Positions 16,570 through 25,366 of a stretch of DNA of 64,000 nucleotides are shown one piece after another. The stretch's first letter is position 1. The number at the start of each line of letters is the position of its first letter. The notes under the pieces are model-generated. The model did no database searches. It was not told the DNA's origin and saw only the letters and a program-made list of their open reading frames with translations. The position numbers were made by a program, and so were the translations under genes. Origin of the DNA: Phycisphaerae bacterium. Lineage in GTDB: Bacteria > Planctomycetota > Phycisphaerae > Sedimentisphaerales > Anaerobacaceae. The stretch is taken from assembly GCA_028714255.1 (NCBI GenBank), contig JAQTMR010000011.1:1-64000 (forward strand), given 5' to 3'.

Positions 16570-18747
16570 ATGGGCACTAAACACAAAAAACATATTCAAA
16601 AAGCATCATCTCCTAAAAGAGAGTCATCGCAGGAATCAACGACTGGTCAACACCTGTGGCTGTTTCGTATAGTTGCTATTACCGTTATTCCGGTTCTGTT
16701 TTTTTTGCTACTCGAGGTGAGCTTGCGTATAGTCGGTTATGGCTACCCGCCGGAGGCCATCATAAAAGGTAAATCACAAGGAAAAGACGCTTACCGTGAC
16801 AACGTAAAATTTGGCTGGCGGTTTTTCCCAAAAACTATTGCCCGGGATTTCACGCCTTTCGTTTTCCCCCTGAACAAACCGGCGGATGCTTATCGAATTT
16901 TTATATTCGGTTCTTCCGCCGCCAACGGTGATCCGGATGAGGCATTTTGTTTCGGAAGGTTCCTGCAAACATTATTGAGACAACAATATCCGAAAGCAAA
17001 TTTTGAAGTCATCACCGCAGCAATGGCAGCTATTAACTCCCATGTAGTTCTGGAAATAGCAAAGGACTGTGCTCAATACCAACCGGATCTTTTTATCGTA
17101 TATCTCGGCAATAATGAGGTCGTCGGACCATATGGACCGGGAACTGTCTTCAGCGGATTTTCAAGCAACTTACGTCTGATACGGCTTGGAATCGCCATTA
17201 AAGCTACGAAACTGGGACAATTGTTAACGAACCTGCTCGAATTAGCAAGTGCTGAAGGAAACAGAGCCACAGAATGGCAGGGGTTGGAAATGTTTCTGGA
17301 AAAACAAGTGCGGGCAGATGATAAGCGTATGAACAACGTCTATCAGCACTTCGACAGAAATTTAAGGGACATCTGTCGGGCAGCTCATAAAGCCAAAGCA
17401 AAGACAATTTTGTGCACCGTAGGCGCTAATCTTAAAGATTGCCCTCCGTTCGCCTGCCTTCATAAGCAGAATTTGAGCGAAACAGAAAAGAAAAAATGGG
17501 ACGAGATTTACCAGCAGGCAATAATATACGAATCAGCCGGTGATTACACCAAAGCAGTGGAAAGTTATCTGGCCGCAGGGGAAATCGATGATTGCTACGC
17601 CGACCTGCAGTTTCGGCTGGGACGTTGTTACTGTGAAATGAACGAATATGACAAGGCCAAGCAAAGGTACACAAAAGCACGTGAACTGGACACCCTTAGA
17701 TTTCGCGCAGATACACGCATCAATGAAAGCATTCGCAACGTAGCCGGCGACAAGGCATCGGAAGATGTTTTCCTGATAGATACCGCCAAGGCTCTCGAAG
17801 AGAACAGTCCCAATGAAATTACCGGTAATGAACTGTTTTATGAGCACGTGCACCTGAATTTCAAAGGCAATTATCTCCTGGCAAAAACAGTTTTTGACGA
17901 GGTAGAAAAAGTCCTGCCGGAACAAATTAAAAATCAGAAGACAAATGAACACCCGCTGCCAACCGAGGCCGAATGTGCTCAATATTTGGCTTATACCAAC
18001 TGGGACCAATATAGAATTGCCAAGAAAGTTCTTAACGGCTTTATTAAAAGAGCGCCTTTTACCAACCAGCTTGACCACAGCGAGCAAGTCAGGAAATTAG
18101 AAGAGGATATCGAAAAACTCAAAGATAACTTAAAACCTGAAGAAATCGAAAAAGCAGCTGCTCAGTATCGCTTTGCAATCGAAAATAATAAAGATGACTG
18201 GTTCCTGCGATGGAAATATGCCAAGCTGTTAGTCGAAGGCCCGAAGGACTACGAGGCGGCAATCGAACAATACCGCCTCATGCTGGAATATTTAGACTAC
18301 TATGCAGCACAAGGCATTTTAGGCGGTCTGTTGGGTACATTAGGTGATACTCAAGCCGCCATCGACCATAATCTAAGGGCGACAGAAATCAACCCCAATT
18401 GCGCAAATGCACATTACAATTTAGCTCTGGCATATCAAGAACTGGGCCAAATCGATAAGGCCATAGCACATTACTACCAAACATTGCGATTAAGGCCAAG
18501 TTATCTGCCACAATATAACGAATTTGGAACAATACTATACGAACAAGGCAAGATTGACAAAGCAATCGAACTATATCGCAAAGGAGTTTATTTGATGCCG
18601 GACTCAATGATAATGCACTGTAATCTGGGCTTGCTTTTGGGTAAACAGGGACACAAACAAAAAGCGATTAAGGAACTCCGTACAGCTCTACAATTAGAGC
18701 CAAATTCCATCGAGATACGCAGAGAGCTGGAAAAATTGTCCTATTGA
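16570..18747 (+). CDS. membrane-anchored SGNH hydrolase-like/TPR protein, copy 1
   Basis: A 725-residue protein with one N-terminal membrane helix (about 30-52). The next region has an SGNH-hydrolase pattern: FIFGSSAANG with a candidate Ser near 115, YLGNNEVVGPYG at about 178-189, and EHVHLNFKGN (H426, H428) as the late His block. A TPR-like helical insertion splits the domain (EYDKAKQRYTKAREL), and residues about 560-720 are tandem TPRs. It may act on an envelope glycan ester or carbamoyl group, with TPRs for partner binding; this is inferred from the carbamoyltransferase nearby. A paralog follows at 18965. Confidence 0.75.
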   Translation: MGTKHKKHIQKASSPKRESSQESTTGQHLWLFRIVAITVIPVLFFLLLEVSLRIVGYGYPPEAIIKGKSQGKDAYRDNVKFGWRFFPKTIARDFTPFVFPLNKPADAYRIFIFGSSAANGDPDEAFCFGRFLQTLLRQQYPKANFEVITAAMAAINSHVVLEIAKDCAQYQPDLFIVYLGNNEVVGPYGPGTVFSGFSSNLRLIRLGIAIKATKLGQLLTNLLELASAEGNRATEWQGLEMFLEKQVRADDKRMNNVYQHFDRNLRDICRAAHKAKAKTILCTVGANLKDCPPFACLHKQNLSETEKKKWDEIYQQAIIYESAGDYTKAVESYLAAGEIDDCYADLQFRLGRCYCEMNEYDKAKQRYTKARELDTLRFRADTRINESIRNVAGDKASEDVFLIDTAKALEENSPNEITGNELFYEHVHLNFKGNYLLAKTVFDEVEKVLPEQIKNQKTNEHPLPTEAECAQYLAYTNWDQYRIAKKVLNGFIKRAPFTNQLDHSEQVRKLEEDIEKLKDNLKPEEIEKAAAQYRFAIENNKDDWFLRWKYAKLLVEGPKDYEAAIEQYRLMLEYLDYYAAQGILGGLLGTLGDTQAAIDHNLRATEINPNCANAHYNLALAYQELGQIDKAIAHYYQTLRLRPSYLPQYNEFGTILYEQGKIDKAIELYRKGVYLMPDSMIMHCNLGLLLGKQGHKQKAIKELRTALQLEPNSIEIRRELEKLSY

Positions 18748-18751
18748 AATA

Positions 18752-18847
18752 CTAAAATAGCAGGTAAATAAACGGCGATGTCGCTGTACCACCAAGCAGT
18801 ATAAGCAAGCTCAAAAGCAAGAGTATCAGCCAGTAATTTTTCTTCAT
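18752..18847 (-). CDS. 31-residue DUF5989-like membrane peptide
   Basis: Reading the minus strand from the ATG at 18847 gives a peptide that begins MKKNYWLILLL and ends SPFIYLLF, then TAG. It aligns by eye with the C-terminal half of the DUF5989 protein at 21166-21375, which has NKKWWLLPILLV and APFIYTLF. It is one membrane helix. AGGA lies about 12 bases upstream. It sits just after copy 1 of the SGNH/TPR gene on the opposite strand, exactly as the longer DUF5989 gene sits after copy 2, so the two-gene unit appears duplicated. Confidence 0.6.
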   Translation of the reverse strand: MKKNYWLILLLLSLLILLGGTATSPFIYLLF

Positions 18848-18964
18848 TTTTTCTTTACAGTCCTCGAAACACTGGTAGAATATCATTTCAGAGCGAAATC
18901 ATACTTGGCAGTGTCCCTTGGAAAAAATTCACAAATAGACGCAGATACAGAAAGAAGATTGCCT

Positions 18965-21148
18965 ATGAGTAATGAGGCATCAGGAAATAATAATCAGGTC
19001 AACGAAGTCAAACAGCATCTGCGAATATCAACTCTACGGCTGTGGTTGTTTCGTATAATTGCCGTGCTTGTAATACCGGTTCTGGTACTTGTGCTGCTGG
19101 AGGTTGCCCTGCGTGTGGCCGGTTACGGTTATCCTACAGCTGCTTTTGTAAAATGTCAGGTCAATGGCCGGCCTTTTTATCACAGCAACAACAAATTCGG
19201 CTGGCGTTTCTTTCCCCCGGAAATCTCGCGGGTTTTACCGCCGTTTGTCATCGATGCCGATAAATCGCCAAATAGCTACCGGATTTTTATCCTTGGCGAA
19301 TCTGCTGCGATGGGTGTGCCGGACCCGTCGTATAACTTCGGTCGGGTACTGCATGTGATGTTGCGCCAGCAGTATCCGTCTGTCAACTTCGAGATATTCA
19401 CCGCTGCGATGGTAGCAATAAACTCGCACAGCATCGTCCAAATCGCCAAAGACTGTGCCAAGCTCAAGCCTGATTTGTTCGTGGTTTATGCGGGCAACAA
19501 TGAGGTTGTCGGGCCATACGGTGCGGGGACGATTTTCACACCGCTTTCGAAGAGTCTGTTTCTTATCCGGATGGGTCTTGCCATCAAAGCAACCAGATTG
19601 GGACAGCTAATGATGAATCTTACCAATATTGCGAACCGCGCCAAAATGAGACAGGAAACCTGGGGTGGACTTGAGATGTTCCTCGGCAACCAAATCCGGC
19701 ATGACGACAAGCAGATGCAGTATGTTTACAGCCACTTCCGTCACAATCTTGGAGATATTGCCCGGATTGCGAAAAAGTCAGGCGCCAAGGTTCTCTTCTC
19801 GACTGTTGCAGTGAATCTGAAGGACTGTCCCCCCCTCAGCTCTTTGCACAGGCCGGATTTTGGTGATGAGCAAAAGCAGCAATTCGATAGTCTTTACCGA
19901 AATGGTATATGGCTTGAAGAAATGGCGGGAGATTTCAAAGGTGCCATTGATAAATATCTGGCCGCTGCAGAAATTGACGACACTTATGCTGAGTTACATT
20001 TTCGTTTGGGACGATGCCAGTGGAACCTGGGACAGTTTGATAAGGCCAGGCAGAGATACGCTCAAGCATTGGAGCTTGATACCCTGCGGTTCCGCGCGGA
20101 TTCGAGCATCAACCAAATTATCCGAGAGGTTGGCGAAAACCGCCAAGCTCAGGACATTTATTTCGTCGATGCCGTCGAAGCATTCGAGAAGGAAAGCCCG
20201 CACAATTGTCCGGGCTTCGAGTCATTTTTCGAGCACGTCCATTTTACTTTTCCCGGCACCTATCTGCTTGCGAGGACAGTTTTTGACAGAGTTGAACAAA
20301 TCCTGCCGGACGGGATAAAGGAGCAAAAAGCCAGAGATGCCGCACTTCCGAGCGAAGATACGTGCGCCGATCAATTGGCATTTACGGTCTATGATCGTTC
20401 CCGCGTTACACAAGCAATGCTCGAAGTCATCAGCGAAACATACCCGTTTATCAATCAGGCATACCACAAAGAGATAGTGGATTTCTGGAGGCAAAAGCTT
20501 GAACAACTCAACAGCACCATAGGTCCTACGACATGTGCCAGTGCACTGGAGCAATACGAACGGGCAATCGATATCGACAAAAACGACTACTGGCTGCGAA
20601 ACAATTTTGCCGGATTCCTGTGGAAGACATATAAACATCCGCTCGCTGCGATAAGGCAATATTGTCTGGTTACAGAACAAGTGCCCTACGACCATCATGT
20701 GCTCATAGCCCTTGCCACTATGGAGGCAAGAATAGGAAACAACGACGATTTAGCCCTGAAACACGCTCTTTTAGCGACCAAGTATATGCCGACGGATTTT
20801 GTCGCCAATCATCTTGTAGGAGCATTGTATCAAACGAAGGGCCAATATAAAAAGGCGCAAAGATACATGGCCAAAGCGATTAGATTAAATCCTAAACTTA
20901 CCCTTGCCTACATAAGCATGGGCAAGATTCTCATCCAGCAGGGCAAGACCGAGCAGGCCGAACAAATTTATCGAAAAGGAATCGAAACCGTCCCCGACAA
21001 TCCAGACTTGTATATCGAACTGGCGTCCCTGCTCAGAACAAAGGGGCTACTCGAAGAGGCCGAAAAGGAACGGCAGAAAGCAATATCGCTCGACCCGAAT
21101 GCTGCCTTGTCCCACGGGTCTGCTCCTGACCCGATGAATAATATATAA
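18965..21148 (+). CDS. membrane-anchored SGNH hydrolase-like/TPR protein, copy 2
   Basis: A 727-residue paralog of the preceding SGNH/TPR gene with the same order: an N-terminal helix after RLWLFRI, FILGESAAMG (candidate Ser), YAGNNEVVGPYGAG, and EHVHFTFPG as the late His motif, then C-terminal TPRs (KKAQRYMAKAIRLNP and following). The start at 18965 gives an N-terminus matching copy 1; an upstream TTG at 18905 would add 20 residues. Copy 2 is somewhat more GC-rich than copy 1. The tandem arrangement suggests divergence in substrate or partner. Biochemical activity is inferred. Confidence 0.75.
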   Translation: MSNEASGNNNQVNEVKQHLRISTLRLWLFRIIAVLVIPVLVLVLLEVALRVAGYGYPTAAFVKCQVNGRPFYHSNNKFGWRFFPPEISRVLPPFVIDADKSPNSYRIFILGESAAMGVPDPSYNFGRVLHVMLRQQYPSVNFEIFTAAMVAINSHSIVQIAKDCAKLKPDLFVVYAGNNEVVGPYGAGTIFTPLSKSLFLIRMGLAIKATRLGQLMMNLTNIANRAKMRQETWGGLEMFLGNQIRHDDKQMQYVYSHFRHNLGDIARIAKKSGAKVLFSTVAVNLKDCPPLSSLHRPDFGDEQKQQFDSLYRNGIWLEEMAGDFKGAIDKYLAAAEIDDTYAELHFRLGRCQWNLGQFDKARQRYAQALELDTLRFRADSSINQIIREVGENRQAQDIYFVDAVEAFEKESPHNCPGFESFFEHVHFTFPGTYLLARTVFDRVEQILPDGIKEQKARDAALPSEDTCADQLAFTVYDRSRVTQAMLEVISETYPFINQAYHKEIVDFWRQKLEQLNSTIGPTTCASALEQYERAIDIDKNDYWLRNNFAGFLWKTYKHPLAAIRQYCLVTEQVPYDHHVLIALATMEARIGNNDDLALKHALLATKYMPTDFVANHLVGALYQTKGQYKKAQRYMAKAIRLNPKLTLAYISMGKILIQQGKTEQAEQIYRKGIETVPDNPDLYIELASLLRTKGLLEEAEKERQKAISLDPNAALSHGSAPDPMNNI

Positions 21149-21165
21149 GCTGGGACGAAAACCAG

Positions 21166-21375
21166 CTAAAACAGTGTATAGATGAAAGGCGCAACAGCTG
21201 AGCCGCCGAGAATAACCAGTAGCCCCATCAACAGCAAAACCAGCAATATTGGCAACAACCACCATTTCTTATTGTGTTTGAGGAAAAACCAAAACTCCAC
21301 AATTAAAGAGGTACGTTTGCCGTCGGCAAGGTCCTTAAACTCACCTGTTTTTTTCTCTTGAGGATTATTTGACAT
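21166..21375 (-). CDS. DUF5989 family small membrane protein
   Basis: Sixty-nine residues from the ATG at 21375, which follows GGAGATGATA. A soluble N-terminus (EFKDLADGKRTSLIVEFW) precedes one membrane helix and the family ending GSAVAPFIYTLF. DUF5989 genes commonly accompany SxtJ-type proteins and carbamoyltransferases, as here (39 bases from the SxtJ stop on the same strand). The function is unknown; a small subunit of an envelope modification complex is a reasonable inference. Confidence 0.85.
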   Translation of the reverse strand: MSNNPQEKKTGEFKDLADGKRTSLIVEFWFFLKHNKKWWLLPILLVLLLMGLLVILGGSAVAPFIYTLF

Positions 21376-21414
21376 TATCATCTCCTTCGACTGCACTCAG
21401 GACAAGTCCACATT

Positions 21415-21834
21415 TTAGAACTGGTGGAAGTATCTATCAAGCTTTTTCGGCGATTGCCGAGACAACCAATAGCTTTTAGCATTCAAATCGAACTTTCGGC
21501 AGAGAGCATCGCGGCCAATTAAGCGGAAAAACAAACCGAGCGGCATCAGCAGTAAAAAGTAAAAGGTCGCTAATAATATAAAGCTAATGACATATCCAAT
21601 TGGAAACGTTACTAATATCAAACCCAAATATACCATTCTGGTTATTTTCGGGCAAATAAAACTGCTTAGAAAAACAATAAAACCCACGGCAAATATGATT
21701 ACGCCCCATTGAACCGCTAACCCCTTAAACACATAAAGAAGTAACGAGACAACAGCCGATGCAACCAAAGCAGCTATAGCGAAGCCGCGAAGGTCTTTAC
21801 GGTTTGGGTTCCAGTTTATTTCAACTAATGACAT
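21415..21834 (-). CDS. SxtJ family membrane protein
   Basis: A 139-residue protein with about four membrane helices and the SxtJ-type ending with PLGLFFRLIGRD followed by a short basic tail rich in Lys, Trp and Tyr. The name comes from the cyanobacterial saxitoxin cluster, where SxtJ is beside the carbamoyltransferase SxtI. The same pairing is seen here: SxtJ lies 29 bases after the carbamoyltransferase stop. The molecular role is not established. Confidence 0.87.
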   Translation of the reverse strand: MSLVEINWNPNRKDLRGFAIAALVASAVVSLLLYVFKGLAVQWGVIIFAVGFIVFLSSFICPKITRMVYLGLILVTFPIGYVISFILLATFYFLLLMPLGLFFRLIGRDALCRKFDLNAKSYWLSRQSPKKLDRYFHQF

Positions 21835-21863
21835 CTAAAACTACTCCTGATTTACCCGACAAT

Positions 21864-23699
21864 TTAATCCAACTCAAATTGGGCTTTATATTCGTCTATA
21901 TCACCTTTGCCTGTTTGCGGCTGTTCTTCTTTATAAAGCAACTGGTCTTCCAGAACCAGGACATCGATATTGGTAGCCATAAAACATCGGTAAGCATCTT
22001 CCGGCGAGCAGACAATAGGTTCACCGCGAATATTAAAACTCGTATTGATAATCACCGGGCAGCCGGTCTTTTCCTTAAACACACTCATCAGGCGATGCAG
22101 CTTCGGATGACGTTTGGCATCGACCGTCTGAATTCGGGCCGAGTAATCGACATGCGTAATCGCCGGCAGGATACTCCGTTTGACTTTTAGTTTATCCAGT
22201 CCTTTCAGCGGCTCCGGCGGCACACGGACCGGCAGGCGTTTATTTTGCCTGACAGATGCGACCAGAAGCATATAAGGGCTGTCCTGGCCTTGCTTAACCT
22301 CGAAATAGTCGTGCACATCTTCCTGCAGCACGCAGGGAGCAAAGGGACGAAAAGACTCACGAAACTTAATTTTGAGATTCATTGTCGATTGCATTTTTTC
22401 GCTGCGGGCGTCACCGATAATGCTGCGGTTTCCCAAAGCGCGAGGCCCGAACTCCATTCGCCCCTGAAACCAGCCAATTACTTTTCCCTGACTGATTAAA
22501 TCCGCCACTTTCTCGAACAACTGCTGATTGTCGTCAAACACATGATACTTGGCGTCAACCGAATCAAGGAATAGCCGGATTTGTTCGTTGCTGTACCCCG
22601 GCCCCAAAAGAGACGCATGCTGCATGTCCCTGCTGATTGCTTTACGCGGATTATCGAGCAATTGATACCATACGAACAAAGCAGCGCCCAATGCGCCGCC
22701 TGCGTCCCCTGCCGCGGGCTGAATCCAGATATTATCGAATGGCCCTTCCCGCAGGATACGACCGTTGCCAACACAATTGAGAGCCACGCCGCCTGCCAGT
22801 ACCAGGTTTTTCATACCGGTCTGTTTGTAAACATGTTTGGCGGCACGGAGCATAATTTCCTCGGTAACCACCTGGATAGAGGCGGCTATATCCATCTCTC
22901 GCTGGGTAAGAGCCGACTGAGGTTTGCGAGCTGGGCCGCCGAACAGCTTGGCAAACTTGGAATTAGTCATTACCATTTTATGACAATAAGGAAAATACGA
23001 CAAATCAAGGCGGAACGAGCCGTCATCCTTGACATCAATCAGCTTATCCATTATCAAATCGTAGTACTTCGGCTCACCATAAGGTGCCAGCCCCATCATC
23101 TTGTATTCACCCGAGTTGACGCGGAAGCCGGTAAAATATGTAAAAGCAGAGTATAGAAGTCCCAGCGAATGTGGAAAATATATCTCGTTCGTCAATTCAA
23201 TTTTATTACCTTTGCCCACACCGAAGCTGGCGGTGGCCCATTCGCCTACGCCATCCATCGTTAAAACAGCCGCTTCCTCGAAAGGCGAAGAAAAAAATGC
23301 GCTCGCGGCGTGAGATTCGTGGTGCTCGGCAAAAACATATCGGCCTTTGTATTTATGATTAAGGGCCTTGTCCATCTCTCTCGACAGATGCAGTTTCTTA
23401 CGCAGCCATAACGGCATAGCCGTCAAAAATTGCCTGAAACCCTGCGGGGCATAACCAATGTAGGTTTCGAGCAGCCGTTCGAATTTCAACAAAGGCTTCT
23501 CATAAAAAACAACATAATCGAGATTCTCCGCACTGATATGCCCGGCTTCGAGACAATACTGAACTGCGCTCGACGGGAATCGGTTGTCATGCTTTTTCCT
23601 GGTGAATCGCTCCTCTTGGGCCGCTGCAACGATTTCACCATCGCAGATAAGCGCCGCTGCACTGTCATGGTAGAAGGCTGATATTCCCAAAATATTCAT
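21864..23699 (-). CDS. carbamoyltransferase (NodU/CmcH/SxtI family)
   Basis: A 611-residue enzyme starting at 23699, where MNILGISAFYHDSAAAL gives the usual N-terminus; the longer frame adds 24 residues. The Kae1-like N-terminal domain has the metal-binding EHHESHAASAFF, LTMDGVGEWAT and LAGGVALNCVGNGRI. The C-terminal domain has GRMEFGPRALGNRSI and the INTSFNIRGEPIV segment. The family moves a carbamoyl group from carbamoyl phosphate to a hydroxyl on sugars or natural products. With SxtJ, DUF5989 and SGNH proteins beside it, a surface-glycan target is the likeliest inference. Confidence 0.93.
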   Translation of the reverse strand: MNILGISAFYHDSAAALICDGEIVAAAQEERFTRKKHDNRFPSSAVQYCLEAGHISAENLDYVVFYEKPLLKFERLLETYIGYAPQGFRQFLTAMPLWLRKKLHLSREMDKALNHKYKGRYVFAEHHESHAASAFFSSPFEEAAVLTMDGVGEWATASFGVGKGNKIELTNEIYFPHSLGLLYSAFTYFTGFRVNSGEYKMMGLAPYGEPKYYDLIMDKLIDVKDDGSFRLDLSYFPYCHKMVMTNSKFAKLFGGPARKPQSALTQREMDIAASIQVVTEEIMLRAAKHVYKQTGMKNLVLAGGVALNCVGNGRILREGPFDNIWIQPAAGDAGGALGAALFVWYQLLDNPRKAISRDMQHASLLGPGYSNEQIRLFLDSVDAKYHVFDDNQQLFEKVADLISQGKVIGWFQGRMEFGPRALGNRSIIGDARSEKMQSTMNLKIKFRESFRPFAPCVLQEDVHDYFEVKQGQDSPYMLLVASVRQNKRLPVRVPPEPLKGLDKLKVKRSILPAITHVDYSARIQTVDAKRHPKLHRLMSVFKEKTGCPVIINTSFNIRGEPIVCSPEDAYRCFMATNIDVLVLEDQLLYKEEQPQTGKGDIDEYKAQFELD

Positions 23700-23911
23700 A
23701 TTTGCGTAATTATACGCTATATCGCCGGAAACACAAGTACCACGCATAAGCCGTTTCCTGGCCAAATGCACCGATTATCCCGCCGGATGCGTCAGAATGC
23801 TTTTTTGTGATAAAAACAGGTTTGGGCTTGCAATTTTTATAAAGGATAGTATATTTATGTGTTTTACGGCAATTACGAAAATAACCTGAACATATAATCG
23901 GGAGTATATTG

Positions 23912-24166
23912 ATGTCGAGAGTTTGTTTCTTTACAGGTAAACATACAACAAGCGGTAATAGTATCACACGGCGCGGCAAGGCGAAATACCTTGGCGGAGT
24001 CGGCAGAAAAGTCACCGGCATCTCCAAAAGAAAGTTTAAGCCGAATATACAGACAGTCAGAGCAATGATTGACGGCAAGGTTGTCAGAGTCAAGGCCTCA
24101 GCCAAGGCTATACGTATGGGCTTAATTCAGAAGCCGCTTAAACGAAACTATAAACCGGCAGAGTAA
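23912..24166 (+). CDS. rpmB: ribosomal protein bL28
   Basis: Eighty-four residues beginning MSRVCFFTGKHTTSGNSITRRGKAK, cut here to the typical bL28 signature of a short Cys-bearing N-terminus, the basic core with RKVTGISKRKF, PNIQTVRA and KASAKAIRMGL. The start at 23912 follows GGGAG. bL28 binds 23S rRNA in the large subunit. The gene is followed by a terminator before gatC. Confidence 0.95.
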   Translation: MSRVCFFTGKHTTSGNSITRRGKAKYLGGVGRKVTGISKRKFKPNIQTVRAMIDGKVVRVKASAKAIRMGLIQKPLKRNYKPAE

Positions 24167-24210
24167 AAGCACCTGTTGCAGAAGAACATAAGTCCTATGT
24201 ATTAAAACCA

Positions 24211-24241
24211 AGCGGGGCGGGTTTTGCCTCGCTATTTTTAT
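24211..24241 (+). terminator. rho-independent terminator after rpmB
   Basis: Stem AGCGGGGC/GCCTCGCT (24211-24218 and 24226-24233, one G-U pair) with a seven-base loop, followed by ATTTTTATTT. It separates rpmB from the gat genes. Confidence 0.75.
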
Positions 24242-24254
24242 TTGGACAGGGAAA

Positions 24255-24554
24255 ATGGGGAAAAGAATCAACCAGGAAGAGGTTCGCAAGGTCGCCAAAC
24301 TGTCTCGTCTGGATTTAACCGAAGGGGAAATTGAGGAATTCACCGGCCAACTAAGCGCAATCCTTGACTACGTGGCAAAAATGAACGAGCTGGATACCAC
24401 TGGCGTCGAACCGCTGGCACATTGCCTACCGATAAGCAACGTTTTCCGAGAAGATATTGTGAAAGAATCATTGGGAACCGAAAAGACACTGGCAAACGCG
24501 CCGCAGCGGGACGGGGATTTTTTCAAAGTGCCGAAGATACTCGAAGAATCTTAA
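24255..24554 (+). CDS. gatC: Asp/Glu-tRNA amidotransferase subunit C
   Basis: A 99-residue GatC: EVRKVAKLSRLDLTEGEIEEF, an ILDYVAKMNELDTTGVEPLAH core, and a C-terminal FFKVPKILE. GatC wraps GatA and GatB and stabilises the heterotrimer that converts Glu-tRNA(Gln) and Asp-tRNA(Asn) to the amides. It lies 13 bases after the rpmB terminator and is separated from gatA by an esterase gene. Confidence 0.95.
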   Translation: MGKRINQEEVRKVAKLSRLDLTEGEIEEFTGQLSAILDYVAKMNELDTTGVEPLAHCLPISNVFREDIVKESLGTEKTLANAPQRDGDFFKVPKILEES

Positions 24555-24603
24555 AGATGGATTACGTTTTGTTTGGAAACGCGTAATGGCAACGAGAGCT
24601 ATA

Positions 24604-25356
24604 ATGACAAAGAAAAACCTGATTGGATTGGCAGTATGTCTTGGATTAATGGGGTATTCGACTATGGCAGCAGAACTCTCAAAAGCAGCTGGGCAAAGTG
24701 AACAGACGTTCAGCAAAAAAATAACAAAGAAATTCGAGTGTAAATACCTGCTGTATTTACCTGCCGATTATGAAAGAGACGCCAAAAAGAAATGGCCGGT
24801 GATAATGTTTTTACACGGCATCGGAGAGCGGGGTAACAATCTTCAGCTTGTCAAAAAGCACGGACCGCCGAAGCTGATTGAGCAGGGAAAAAATTTCGAT
24901 TTCATAATCGTTTCGCCTCAGTGCCCCGACGATATATGGTGGACTGAGCAGACCGACGTTCTGATAACATTGCTCGATGAAATCGAGGCGAAATACCGTG
25001 TCGATACCGACAGGATTTATCTTACGGGCCTGAGCATGGGCGGATTCGGAACATGGTCACTGGCGATTAGTTATCCGAATCGGTTCGCGGCCATCGCACC
25101 GGTATGCGGCGGCGGCAACAAACATATGGCACAGCGACTTAAAAATGTCCCTGTATGGGCGTTCCACGGCGATAAGGACGATGCTGTGCTCGTGGAGGAA
25201 TCGAAGGAAATGGTTAAAGCGGTAAATGCCAAAGGGGGAAACGCCAAACTTACAATTTATCCCGGCGCCAAACACGATTCGTGGACGGAAACTTACGATA
25301 ACCCACAGCTTTATGAATGGTTTTTGTCACACAAGAGAAGCGACAGTACAAAATAA
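24604..25356 (+). CDS. exported alpha/beta-hydrolase esterase (PHB depolymerase/feruloyl esterase-like)
   Basis: A 250-residue protein with a Sec signal (residues 1-24). The alpha/beta-hydrolase core shows the oxyanion segment FLHGIGERGNN, nucleophile GLSMGGFG, Asp in FHGDKDD and His in GAKHDSW. These are typical of secreted polysaccharide-linked esterases and phospholipase/carboxylesterases. It is inserted between gatC and gatA, an odd place, with only about 50 and 10 bases on either side, so it should be coexpressed. The start at 24604 follows GAGAG; an ATG at 24586 is possible. Confidence 0.85.
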   Translation: MTKKNLIGLAVCLGLMGYSTMAAELSKAAGQSEQTFSKKITKKFECKYLLYLPADYERDAKKKWPVIMFLHGIGERGNNLQLVKKHGPPKLIEQGKNFDFIIVSPQCPDDIWWTEQTDVLITLLDEIEAKYRVDTDRIYLTGLSMGGFGTWSLAISYPNRFAAIAPVCGGGNKHMAQRLKNVPVWAFHGDKDDAVLVEESKEMVKAVNAKGGNAKLTIYPGAKHDSWTETYDNPQLYEWFLSHKRSDSTK

Positions 25357-25366
25357 CGGATTTGCA

